64,000 bases of DNA from Hyphomonadaceae bacterium (GTDB lineage Bacteria > Pseudomonadota > Alphaproteobacteria > Caulobacterales > Aquidulcibacteraceae), in contig JAEUMP010000006.1 of the NCBI GenBank assembly GCA_016791445.1, forward strand, positions 186,001 to 250,000, read 5' to 3'. Positions within the stretch are counted from its first letter, which is position 1. Every line of letters starts with the position of its first letter. Both the position numbers and the translations under genes were made by a program. Positions 32,989 through 41,372 of this stretch are shown here, in pieces. Under the pieces are notes generated by a model, which was not told the origin of the DNA, did no database searches, and was given only the letters and a program-made list of their open reading frames with translations.

Positions 32989-34001
32989 GCATGGCCGACA
33001 CCGCCGCATCCCCGCGTTTCCAGCATCGCCAGTCCGCGCATTGCGAAAGCGGCGTCGTCGCGAACCTGCTGACCCACAATGGTCTGAAGATCAGCGAGCC
33101 GATGGCGTTCGGGCTCTCGTCGTCGCTCGCCTTCGCCTATATTCCGGTCGTGAAGATGGCGGGGCTGCCGCTCATCGCTTACCGCATGCCGCCGGGCAAT
33201 GTGATGAAGGGCGTGGAGAAGCGCCTGAACATGCGCTGGGTGCGCCAGACTTTCCGGGATCCATCCGAAGGCGCGCGCGAACTGGATGCACAGATAGATC
33301 GCGGCCGCGCGGTGGGCTTGCAGACATGTGTCTACTGGCTCCCCTACATGCCTGAAGACATGCGTTTTCACTTCAACGCGCACAATCTCGTGGTCTACGC
33401 GCGCGATGGCGCCGACTATCTCGTGAGCGATCCCATCTTCGAAGACGCCAACCGTTGCGATTCCGCGTCGCTGCAGAAGGCGCGCTTCGCGAAAGGCGCC
33501 ATGGCCTCGCACGGTCTGCTCTATTATCCGACGCAGGTGCCGCGCGAGATCGACTACGAGGCCGCGATCCGCGGCGCCATCAGTCGCAACTACAAATACA
33601 TGACCAAGGCGCCGCTGCCCGTGATCGGTGTCAACGGGATCCGCTTCCTCGGGCGCACCATCGAGAAGGTCGGCAAGGATCCGGCCAAGCGTGAGAAGTA
33701 TCTGCCGGCCTTTCTCGGCCACATCGTGCGCATGCAGGAAGAGATCGGTACGGGCGGCGCGGGGTTTCGCTTCCTCTATGCGTCGTTCCTTCAGGAGTCC
33801 GCGAAGCTGCTGAACAATGCGCTCCTCGCCGAAGCGGCGAAGGACCTCACGGACGCCGGCGACGAGTGGCGGCGCTTTGCGCTGCAATCGACGAAGATGT
33901 GTCGCGGGCGCGCGACAATGGATACCGCGCAGCTCGCCGGCATTCTCAATGATATCGCCGCGCGTGAACTCGCGGTCTGGAAGAAGCTGCGCGCGCTCTG
34001 A
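32985..34001 (+). CDS. BtrH N-terminal domain acyltransferase-like protein
   Basis: 338 residues. HCESGVVANLLTHNG near the N-terminus holds the conserved Cys/His region of the BtrH N-terminal domain, and HFNAHNLVVYARDG and YLVSDPIFED follow. BtrH of butirosin synthesis moves an acyl group from a carrier protein to an amine; homologues occur in flexirubin and dialkylresorcinol loci. Here it may esterify or amidate the resorcinol or transfer a chain from a carrier. Starts with ATGA overlapping the previous gene; ATG at 32991 is an alternative. It converges with the ketosynthase-like gene, 3 bp apart. Confidence 0.82.
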   Translation: MSMADTAASPRFQHRQSAHCESGVVANLLTHNGLKISEPMAFGLSSSLAFAYIPVVKMAGLPLIAYRMPPGNVMKGVEKRLNMRWVRQTFRDPSEGARELDAQIDRGRAVGLQTCVYWLPYMPEDMRFHFNAHNLVVYARDGADYLVSDPIFEDANRCDSASLQKARFAKGAMASHGLLYYPTQVPREIDYEAAIRGAISRNYKYMTKAPLPVIGVNGIRFLGRTIEKVGKDPAKREKYLPAFLGHIVRMQEEIGTGGAGFRFLYASFLQESAKLLNNALLAEAAKDLTDAGDEWRRFALQSTKMCRGRATMDTAQLAGILNDIAARELAVWKKLRAL

Positions 34002-34004
34002 GCC

Positions 34005-34868
34005 TCAGACGCGGGCGCACATCACCGCAAAGCGACCGTCAGGATCCGCATTGACGTGAACGAGTGCGCCGGCGCCTCTTTCGAGAAATGCGGAGATCGC
34101 TGCGCCGCTCTGGCTGTCGTAGTGCGCACGGCCTGACCTGTAGTCGAACGCCGCAGGGATGCCTGCGTCGCGGAGGAAGGCTTCCCCATCGCCGAACTGG
34201 CCGGCAGATCCGGTGCTGTCGAGGCCGCGTCCGCGGACCCAGTCGAGCGCCGCAGCGCGATCGCCGAACACCGTCGCCGCCGTCACCGCACCGCGCGAGC
34301 CGGCGGGATCGGTGCTGAGCAGCAGCCAGTGGCACGCTTCAGCCACCGGCGTGTCGGGCGCGAGATGGAGGCGGCGGCGCTGGATCTCCAGCGGCGGCGT
34401 GACGATGTCCACCGAGCCGACGAGCGCATGCTTCACTGCGCCGCTCGCGAGATCGAAGAGCGCCAACTGCAGCGCCGTCTCGAAGCTGAAATAGCGGTTG
34501 CACAGGAAGGTGCTGCGCCCGTGCAGGCCGAAATGCTTGGAGATGTAGAAGCACGCCGCGTTGGAAACGGTGTTGATGAAGTGCAACGGCTTGGGCGCCT
34601 CGCCGTCGCGGAAGAGAGACTCCATCACCTCGACGGTGACTTCCATGTCGCCGCGCCCGGAGGTGAAATAGACGGCCGTGTCGTGCGGCGCCGTGCGTCC
34701 GGCGAGGCAGCGGCCCGCGCCGATCAGCGCCAGCTGGATGAAACGTCCGACGCGACGCACGGGCTGGCCCGTCGCCTCCTTCACCAGCGGCTTCAGATCC
34801 GCCAGCGCATCGTCGGTCTCGACGGCGGCGTAGTAGTCGCCGCATCCGTGGATGAATGCTTCACGCAT
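34005..34868 (-). CDS. Ketosynthase-like protein without canonical active cysteine (chain-length-factor type)
   Basis: 287 residues of thiolase fold. HFINTVSNAACFYISKHFGL aligns with the nucleophile elbow of ketosynthases (NTACSASAN), and the position of the active Cys reads Ser (TVS). SFETALQLALFDLASG and HALVGSVDIVTPPLE are typical ketosynthase core segments. It is shorter than a full KS and lacks a clear His-His-pair. This is what chain-length factors or ApeC-like partners of aryl-polyene KS look like. It overlaps the real ketosynthase gene by 8 bp, so both are probably made together as a heterodimer. Confidence 0.78.
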   Translation of the reverse strand: MREAFIHGCGDYYAAVETDDALADLKPLVKEATGQPVRRVGRFIQLALIGAGRCLAGRTAPHDTAVYFTSGRGDMEVTVEVMESLFRDGEAPKPLHFINTVSNAACFYISKHFGLHGRSTFLCNRYFSFETALQLALFDLASGAVKHALVGSVDIVTPPLEIQRRRLHLAPDTPVAEACHWLLLSTDPAGSRGAVTAATVFGDRAAALDWVRGRGLDSTGSAGQFGDGEAFLRDAGIPAAFDYRSGRAHYDSQSGAAISAFLERGAGALVHVNADPDGRFAVMCARV

Positions 34869-36003
34869 TGGCGACCACCAGGGCGGAATTGTTGCCGCCG
34901 AAGCCGAAGTAATTGAGCAGGAAGGCGCCGGGTTCGACTGGGGTCGGGCCTTGAGTCAGCGTTACGCCGAGTTCTTCCGCGGAAGCGCCGATGCCGGGCG
35001 TGCCGGGAACGAAGCCGCGCTCGACGGCGCCGCAGAAGAGGATCAGTTCGTTCAGCCCGCACGCGCCGAAGGTGTGGCCGATGAAGGGCTTCAGCGCGGA
35101 CACCGGCGGTGGCGACGCGAACACGCGCAAGAGGCCCGCCGCTTCCGCTTCGTCGTTGAGCAGGCTCGCCGTGCCGTGCGTCTTGATCGCGCGCAGGGCG
35201 GTGGCGTCCGTCCCTGCGGCGCGCAACGCATCCGCCATGACGCCCGCGATTGTGGAGCCGTCCGGGTTCGCCGCGGATATGCCGTAGGGGTCGCACCCAT
35301 TGGCACCGCCCTTCAGCCGAAAGCCTGTACTGTCATCCATGCCCACCACGAGCGCCGAACAGCCTTCGCCGAGCACCAGCCCGCGACGCCCGGCATCAAA
35401 CGGCTTCATGCCGTCGCGCGCGAGGAGATCGAGACTCTGGAAGCCCAGAGCCGTGATCGCGTTGAACGCTTCGAGACCGAGAACGAGCGCGGTCTTCGCG
35501 TATCCTGCGCGCACCATCGCATCGGCATAGAGGAGGGCGTTTGCGGACGCCGTGCAGGCCGTGTTGAACGTAAAGTCCGCCCCGCCAAGGCGCAGTGCGC
35601 GGCGCAATTCGTTGCCGAGATTGCCCATGCTGGAATTCAACGTCAGCGGATGGGCGTCGAGCCCTGCGGCCAGCTCACGCTTGTAGACGGCTTCCGTGAC
35701 AGAAATGTCGAGCGAGGACGTGCCGACAAAGAGCGCCGTCTCGCGCCGTTGCGCTTCGCTCAACCCCGCCGCCGCGATTGCTTCCTCCGCGACGTCCACG
35801 GCGACGCGCATCAGCCGCGTGTCGAAGTCCGCGAGCGGCGCGTCCGCCATCGGCATCGACGGGACATGCTCCACGCCCGCGCCCAGCGGCACCGGCGTCA
35901 GCACAGGGCGCGGCGGCGCGCGTTCGAGCGCATCAAGATTGGCGGCGACGCCCCGCCCGAGATGGGTGTGCAGTCCCGCGCCGAGAAACCGCACGCCGCT
36001 CAT
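34861..36003 (-). CDS. Beta-ketoacyl-ACP synthase II-type (FabF/ApeO-like)
   Basis: 380 residues. Complete catalytic set: the nucleophile in FNTACTASANALLYA, the histidines in KTHGTASLLND and KPFIGHTFGACG, and the C-terminal NYFGFGGNNSALV. The start at 36003 overlaps the ACP stop (ATGA). With the CLF-like partner it should extend carrier-bound chains by two carbons. The closest functional analogues are the ketosynthases of aryl-polyene and flexirubin clusters. A separate housekeeping fabF is expected elsewhere in the genome. Confidence 0.9.
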   Translation of the reverse strand: MSGVRFLGAGLHTHLGRGVAANLDALERAPPRPVLTPVPLGAGVEHVPSMPMADAPLADFDTRLMRVAVDVAEEAIAAAGLSEAQRRETALFVGTSSLDISVTEAVYKRELAAGLDAHPLTLNSSMGNLGNELRRALRLGGADFTFNTACTASANALLYADAMVRAGYAKTALVLGLEAFNAITALGFQSLDLLARDGMKPFDAGRRGLVLGEGCSALVVGMDDSTGFRLKGGANGCDPYGISAANPDGSTIAGVMADALRAAGTDATALRAIKTHGTASLLNDEAEAAGLLRVFASPPPVSALKPFIGHTFGACGLNELILFCGAVERGFVPGTPGIGASAEELGVTLTQGPTPVEPGAFLLNYFGFGGNNSALVVANA

Positions 36004-36275
36004 TGCGGCGCGTTCTGTCCTGCGATGATGAAGTCCGCGAGGCTCGACACACTGGCCAGCGCCTTGCGCGCATCCGGCCCGCCTTCGATGCGCACGCCGT
36101 AGCGTTGTTTCACCGCCATCGAGATCTGCAGCGCGTCGAGGGAATCGAGATCGTGCTCGCCGCCGATCAGGCGCGCCTCGCTGTCGATCTCCTCGGGCGC
36201 GATGTCCTTGTCGCACTCGGAGACAATCATCGCCTTCAAGTCCGCCATCAGCGCGGTGCGGTCTGCAATCGCCAT
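36000..36275 (-). CDS. Acyl carrier protein
   Basis: 91 residues. The modified serine lies in EHDLDSLDALQISMAVKQRYG (motif LDSLD). The start at 36275 gives the normal carrier size; the longer frame to 36311 lacks support. It is 8 bp after the ABC permease gene and overlaps the ketosynthase gene by ATGA. It is the natural carrier for the KS/CLF and dehydratases of this locus. Confidence 0.92.
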   Translation of the reverse strand: MAIADRTALMADLKAMIVSECDKDIAPEEIDSEARLIGGEHDLDSLDALQISMAVKQRYGVRIEGGPDARKALASVSSLADFIIAGQNAPQ

Positions 36276-36283
36276 GCGGTTCC

Positions 36284-37462
36284 CTAATCCCGGACCCTGT
36301 AGATGAGCCACGCCGCGACGAGCGCGACTGCCCCGAAGCCCCCGAGCTTGAGAAGCTCGGATGCGATGGCGGCGGTATCGCCGTCCCGGAGCAGGAGATC
36401 AAGGAAGCCGTCCAGTCCCCAGGCCATGGGAGACCATGCTGCGACATCCTGCATCGCCGCCGGCATCACGAATTTGGGAACCATGATCCCGCCGATAGCG
36501 GCGAGCACGATATTCCCCAGACCGCTGAGCAAGGTCGCCTGTTCCGTCGTCCGCGCCGCCACCGCGATGAGGAGGGCGAGGCCGAGTGCGGCGAGGCTCA
36601 CCGTCGCCGAGAGCAGCACAAGCGCCTCCGGCGCGCCGCGTATCTGCAGCGCTTCCCCGCCGAGCAGCGGCACCAGGAACACCCCCACCGCCAGCATCAG
36701 CGCCACCTGCAGCTGGTTGATCGCGAAATAGGGGATGAGCTTGCCGAAGAACTGCGTGACGGGGCTCACATTCGTGGTGCGCAGGCGTCGGTGCGCGCCC
36801 AGCTCGCGTTCCCGCACGAAGGTGTTGGAGAAGGGTATCGCCACGAAGAAGATCGCGAAGACGAGCCAGGCAGGCACGTTCTGTTGCACGGCCGTCGGCG
36901 GCGTTTCGCGCGCGAAGGCGTAGGTCGTGACGATCTGCGCCTTGCCGGCCGCCTGGTCGCCCCCGCCTGCGCCGACGCGCTGCAAGAGGAGATCGAGGCG
37001 CTGGCGGCCGACCGCCTCGCGCAGCACGCCGAGGAATATCGCTTCGGTCTGCTTGCTCGCATCCGGCGCGACGATGACCGTCAACAGCGGCGGCGCGCCG
37101 GGTTGCGGCGGTGTCAGCACGGTGGCGCCGTAGGTCTTGCTCACGTCCACGGCGAAGGAAAACTCCCCGGCGCGCAGGCGTTCCTTCAGTCGCGCGTCGG
37201 ATGGCAGCGGCGTCGTCTGCGAGATGCGGAAGGCGCCGTTGTCGGCGAGGCGTTGCGTGAGCGCCCTTGCGGCGTCGCTTCCATCGCGGTCGATGACGAG
37301 CACGTCGATCGCGCGCCCGCCGCGCGCGGCATAGACGTCCTGCAACGCCAGCGACATCACGAGGATGAAAACGAGCGGCAGGATGAAGAGGAGAGCGAGC
37401 CCGTGGACGTCGCGCCCCAGCAGCCGCAATTCCTTGACGACGCAGGCGATCAGCGCGGTCAT
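36284..37462 (-). CDS. ABC-2 type transporter permease
   Basis: 392 residues. One N-terminal membrane segment (GLALLFILPLVFILVMSLAL), a large periplasmic loop of about 150 residues, then five hydrophobic segments (VFAIFFVAIPFSNTFVRE, VALMLAVGVFLVPLLGG, LVLLSATVSLAALGLALLIAVAA and others). This is the YhhJ/ABC2_membrane_3 architecture of exporters. It overlaps the ATPase gene (ATGA) and precedes the ACP gene, so export of the product of this locus is likely. Confidence 0.9.
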   Translation of the reverse strand: MTALIACVVKELRLLGRDVHGLALLFILPLVFILVMSLALQDVYAARGGRAIDVLVIDRDGSDAARALTQRLADNGAFRISQTTPLPSDARLKERLRAGEFSFAVDVSKTYGATVLTPPQPGAPPLLTVIVAPDASKQTEAIFLGVLREAVGRQRLDLLLQRVGAGGGDQAAGKAQIVTTYAFARETPPTAVQQNVPAWLVFAIFFVAIPFSNTFVRERELGAHRRLRTTNVSPVTQFFGKLIPYFAINQLQVALMLAVGVFLVPLLGGEALQIRGAPEALVLLSATVSLAALGLALLIAVAARTTEQATLLSGLGNIVLAAIGGIMVPKFVMPAAMQDVAAWSPMAWGLDGFLDLLLRDGDTAAIASELLKLGGFGAVALVAAWLIYRVRD

Positions 37463-38388
37463 GCGTCGCCGCCCCGCTCGAGCAGGCCCAGATAGATGGT
37501 CTCGAGCTTGCTGGCGCCATAATCGAGCCGCGCCACATGCCCGCCGGCGGCGCGGACTTTCGCGAGCCACGCATCGAGCGCGGTGTCCACATCCAGCAGC
37601 ACGTCGAAATGCGTCGGGTCCAGCCACGCCGCGCCGGCGAGCGCCGCCGCATCAGCGATGGGGGCCGCGAGCGTCACGCGCAGCCGCCGCTCCGCGCCGC
37701 GCTGCACCAGCGCCTGCGTCCTTTCCAACGCAATCACCGATCCACGATCGATCACCGCCACCGCGTCGCAGAGCGCCTCGACTTCCTCCATGTAGTGCGA
37801 GATATACATGATCGTGACGCCGGAACGTTTCAGCGCGGCGATCGTCTCGACGATTAGCGCGCGCGAGCGTGCGTCGATGCCGACGGTTGGTTCGTCGAGG
37901 TAAAGAATCTTCGGCGCGCCCACGAGCGCAATAGCGAGATTGAGACGGCGCTTGAGTCCGCCGGAATAGGTCTCCGCGTGACGGTCCAGTACATCGTCGA
38001 GCTGGCAGGCCGCGCTCGCCTCCGCTACCCGCGCCTTGCGCAGCGCGCCGGAGACGTTCTGTACGCCGGCGAAGAATTCAAGATTCTCGCGCCCCGTCAG
38101 CGCGGGATAGAAGGCGAGATCCTGCGGGGCTATCGCGCTTGCGGCGCGCACGGCCGAGAGATCGCTGCGCACGTTGGCGCCCATGATCTCGATTTCGCCG
38201 TCCTGCAAGCTGATCGCGCCTGTCAGCAACCCGAGCAGCGTGCTCTTGCCGGCGCCGTTGGGGCCAAGCAGGCCAAAACAGCAGCCGGCCTCCACCGCAA
38301 GGCTCACGCCCGACAGTGCATCGCTCTCGGCGCCGCGATAGCGGTGGCGCACGTTCGAAACGCGCACGATGGGCGTCGCCGTCGTCAT
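37459..38388 (-). CDS. ABC transporter ATP-binding protein
   Basis: 309 residues. Walker A GPNGAGKST, Q-loop AIAPQDLAFYPALTG, signature TYSGGLKRRL, Walker B ILYLDEPTVGID, and the H-loop in MYISHYMEEVE. The C-terminal extension of about 80 residues resembles drug/lipid exporters (DrrA/CcmA type). First gene of the leftward unit ATPase, permease, ACP, KS, KS-like. Start at 38388; 38412 is possible. Confidence 0.94.
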   Translation of the reverse strand: MTTATPIVRVSNVRHRYRGAESDALSGVSLAVEAGCCFGLLGPNGAGKSTLLGLLTGAISLQDGEIEIMGANVRSDLSAVRAASAIAPQDLAFYPALTGRENLEFFAGVQNVSGALRKARVAEASAACQLDDVLDRHAETYSGGLKRRLNLAIALVGAPKILYLDEPTVGIDARSRALIVETIAALKRSGVTIMYISHYMEEVEALCDAVAVIDRGSVIALERTQALVQRGAERRLRVTLAAPIADAAALAGAAWLDPTHFDVLLDVDTALDAWLAKVRAAGGHVARLDYGASKLETIYLGLLERGGDA

Positions 38389-38540
38389 GCCTTGCCGTTT
38401 CCCCTCGACCACGCCCTGTAGAGCCTGAGCCGGGGGCGTCCGTCCAGATGGCGCCCCCGGCGGCGGTGTTTGACACCGGACGTATGGCCGCCCTAACCCT
38501 CGCGCCCGCGCCGTGTGCGGACCCGCCTGGAAGGACCCTG

Positions 38541-39227
38541 ATGCCCCGTCTTCTGATCGTCGCCGTCTTCGCCGCGCTGGCGGCCTGCTCCCAGCCCGCG
38601 CCCGCGCCGCCGAAGGAGGTTGCGCCGGCGCCGAAGGCAGAGCCGCCGCCGTCCATCGAGGGGATTCCGGCTGGGACCTATAGGCTCGACAAGTCGCACG
38701 CGAGCGTTGATTTCAAGGTGAGCCATCTCGGATTTTCGAACTACGCGGCGCGCTTTGCGCGATTCGACGCAACGCTGGAGTTCGACCCCGCCAATCCTGC
38801 CGCCGCATCGGTCACGGCGACGGTGGACCCGAACTCCCTCGTCGTGCCGACGCCGCCGGCGGGCTTCCTGGCGGAGCTGAAGGGCCCGCAATTCCTCGAT
38901 ACGGCGAAGTTCCCGCAGATCACCTTCAAGTCCACGAAAGTCGAGCCGCTCACCGGCGGACGCGCGCGTATCACGGGCGATTTCACCCTGCGCGGCGTTA
39001 CCCAGCCGCTTGTCCTGGATGCGCGCTTCAACGGCGGCTATCCGGGCTACGCGCCGATGGACCCGAATGCACGGATCGGCTTCTCCGCCACGGGCGTCAT
39101 CAAGCGGTCGGCGCACGGCATGAGCTACGGCATCCCGGCGCCCGGCACGCGCATGGGCGTCGGCGACGATGTCACCGTGATGATCGAAGCGGAGTTCACC
39201 GGGCCGCCTTTGCCGACGACGAATTGA
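38541..39227 (+). CDS. YceI-family lipoprotein
   Basis: 228 residues. Lipoprotein signal (LLIVAVFAALAAC), a Pro/Ala-rich linker, then a YceI lipocalin-like domain: GTYRLDKSHASVDFKVSHLG, FDATLEFDPANP, FPQITFKSTKVEP and RITGDFTLRGVTQPLVLD. YceI proteins bind polyisoprenoid or other long lipids in the periplasm. Start at 38541 behind GGAAGGACC. Its place beside the lipid/polyketide locus and its exporter is suggestive but may be chance; promoters for both sides must lie in 38389-38540. Confidence 0.92.
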   Translation: MPRLLIVAVFAALAACSQPAPAPPKEVAPAPKAEPPPSIEGIPAGTYRLDKSHASVDFKVSHLGFSNYAARFARFDATLEFDPANPAAASVTATVDPNSLVVPTPPAGFLAELKGPQFLDTAKFPQITFKSTKVEPLTGGRARITGDFTLRGVTQPLVLDARFNGGYPGYAPMDPNARIGFSATGVIKRSAHGMSYGIPAPGTRMGVGDDVTVMIEAEFTGPPLPTTN

Positions 39228-39242
39228 GACGGGATCGTCCGC

Positions 39243-41282
39243 TCAGACCGGGGCGGTGACGTACTTGCCGCCGAACACGGCCTGCCAGTTTTCGATCTCG
39301 GAGACGACGATGTCGTCGGCCGCATGCGCAAGATCGGAGACGAGGCCATAGTCCGCGCCGCTGTCGCCGGCGGCGATGAGCGTGGCGATGCGTGCGTGGA
39401 CGGCGTTGAGTTTTTCGGCGGTCACTTCCGAAATCGCCGCGAAGCGTTCGAAGTCGCCGAAATAGCGGATGCCCGCGACAGCGGCGCCGAAGGTCGGCAG
39501 CAGCACGCCGAGGAAAGTGAAGATCTTCGTCATCGGATAGATCGCCTTGTGGATGCTCTCCGACACCAGCGCGAGCGCACTCAGGCCGAGGAAGATCGCG
39601 ACGGAAATCACCGCCAGCATGAAGAGCGCTTCGGAAAGGCCGTCGAGGCTGTGGTGCACCCGGGTGAGGCGGCGCGCCTTGGCGTGGTGATAGTCGCGCT
39701 GGCGAACGACGTGGTCGTCCAGCAATGTCTGTAGCGCAGTGTGCAGGTAAGGTTTCGAGACCGCGATTTCAGGCAGGCCGACTTCGCGCAGCCCTTGTCG
39801 GGCGTACCACTCCGGCCATGAGGTTTCGGTGCCCTGCGGCCAGCGTCCCGGCGGGCGCGCCACGCCGAGCGCGAGCAGAAGTGGCGCGTGCCGGAAGTAC
39901 TCCGCCACACGTCGCGTCTCGAACCAGCGGCCATGCCAGCGCCTTTTCTGCCCGAGCGTGGTGATCGTGATGATGCCCGCGAGCAGGAGAAATTCGACGG
40001 CGGCGAAATAGACCTTCTCGCTCGACGAGGCGAAGGGCAGGTAGGCGATGCCGATGACGATGGCGAGCGACGACAGAACGAAGTTGGCGACCATGCCGCC
40101 GCGATAGATGTCCGACAGATGCGAGGAGACGCCGTCCGCCCAGGCAAATCGGCGCAGGACCTTCGCTTCGATATGTCCCGGAAACGCCGCGTCGGCGCCA
40201 GGAAGCGCCTTCGCCGCCGTCAGGACCCCCGCACCGCTGCCCGCAGCGATCGCGTCCGGCGTTTCATAGCGCGCGGTGAGAGAACGAAACGGCGAACGGT
40301 CCTTGTCGCCGCCGAACAGCGCCTCGATGCGCCGATAGGCGTGCCACAGCGTATTGCTGCGTCCATGCCAGCGCTCGCGCGCGATGGTGGCGACGCCTTC
40401 GCTCGCCGCCTGCCTGCTGTGAGGCTTGCCGTGGCCGCGCGTCCCGCCGCTGGCGTCCGGCGACATCACCGACCGCACGATGGACTGAAGCGCCGCGTCC
40501 CGTTCCGCAACCGACGGCGCGGAGTCCTTCAGCGAGGTGAGTGCTTCGGGCATGCTGAGTATGCGCCAGTTTTCCGGCGCGCCTGCGTCGATCCAGAGCA
40601 CCGGCGCCCCCATTTCCAGCGCCGCCGCCACGGTGTGACCGGTCCCGCCGACGAAGAAGTGGCTGACGCCGTCCCAAACCGCCACGACAAGGTCGGACTG
40701 CTCGATCATCACCCGCGCCGAGAGCGCCACCCGCTTGGAGGAAATCGCAGCGAAGCTCTGCGCGCGCGCGAGATCGTGGGGCGCATCCTGCGCAGCGAGG
40801 AAATACGCGGTGACAGTCGCGTCCTGCTCAGCGAGTTCGAAGAGCCGCGCCGAACGGTAGAGCGCGCGCACGCGCGCCGCGCGCGCTTGGGTCTCCGGCG
40901 CCGCCGCGTCCTCATCGCCCAGCAGCGCGCGCGCATCGGCGGCGTTTGTCGGCAGGGCGTTGATCGCGGCGTTGAGCGCGCGCCCGAACGGCAGCGGCGC
41001 GACCAGATCCCAACCGCGGGCGAGCGCACTGTGCGCCGCCGCCTGGTCGAAGCCGTCGGCGAGCATGGAGTGCAGGCGCGTCGGTGCGAGGCAATCCGGG
41101 CCGAAGGGCCCGGGCGTGGCCGCGACGGCGGAGTCGATGGCGTCGAACACCTGCTTCAGGACGGCCTCAATGCGCGCGACGTGTTCGGCGTAGAGGGGAT
41201 GGCCGGCGCGGTGCCCGGTGACGCCGAGGCTCAGGCGCACGCGCGGCGGGGACGGCGCGGGTACGGTTTCCTTCTCGCTCAT
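39243..41282 (-). CDS. SLOG-like domain plus four-TM protein of unknown function
   Basis: 679 residues. The N-terminal domain begins RLSLGVTGHRAGHPLYA, the G-x-T/S-G-x-R strand-turn of the SLOG (Rossmann-like nucleotide or base-binding) fold, and later DLVVAVWDG and GGTGHTVAAALEMGAPVLWID match its second phosphate-binding part. From about residue 400 there are two pairs of membrane segments (GGMVANFVLSSLAIVIGIAY and EFLLLAGIITITTL; ALFMLAVISVAIFLGLSALAL and IFTFLGVLLPTFGAAVAG), resembling the SLATT/DUF4231 layout. SLOG and SLATT modules are linked to nucleotide-signal conflict systems in the literature I recall. No nucleotide cyclase is beside it, so it may be an orphan sensor. Confidence 0.75.
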   Translation of the reverse strand: MSEKETVPAPSPPRVRLSLGVTGHRAGHPLYAEHVARIEAVLKQVFDAIDSAVAATPGPFGPDCLAPTRLHSMLADGFDQAAAHSALARGWDLVAPLPFGRALNAAINALPTNAADARALLGDEDAAAPETQARAARVRALYRSARLFELAEQDATVTAYFLAAQDAPHDLARAQSFAAISSKRVALSARVMIEQSDLVVAVWDGVSHFFVGGTGHTVAAALEMGAPVLWIDAGAPENWRILSMPEALTSLKDSAPSVAERDAALQSIVRSVMSPDASGGTRGHGKPHSRQAASEGVATIARERWHGRSNTLWHAYRRIEALFGGDKDRSPFRSLTARYETPDAIAAGSGAGVLTAAKALPGADAAFPGHIEAKVLRRFAWADGVSSHLSDIYRGGMVANFVLSSLAIVIGIAYLPFASSSEKVYFAAVEFLLLAGIITITTLGQKRRWHGRWFETRRVAEYFRHAPLLLALGVARPPGRWPQGTETSWPEWYARQGLREVGLPEIAVSKPYLHTALQTLLDDHVVRQRDYHHAKARRLTRVHHSLDGLSEALFMLAVISVAIFLGLSALALVSESIHKAIYPMTKIFTFLGVLLPTFGAAVAGIRYFGDFERFAAISEVTAEKLNAVHARIATLIAAGDSGADYGLVSDLAHAADDIVVSEIENWQAVFGGKYVTAPV

Positions 41283-41372
41283 GGAAGCGTCGGCGCCCTC
41301 AGACTGGAAGGCTAGGGGAATGCCCGTCCGCGCGCGTCGGCGCAAGGCATGCGGATGCGCCTGCCGGGCGGG

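Noticed and set aside
38541-39227. YceI lipoprotein as part of the biosynthetic locus
   Set aside because: Separated from the exporter operon by a divergent 152-bp region and a very common family; proximity alone is not evidence.
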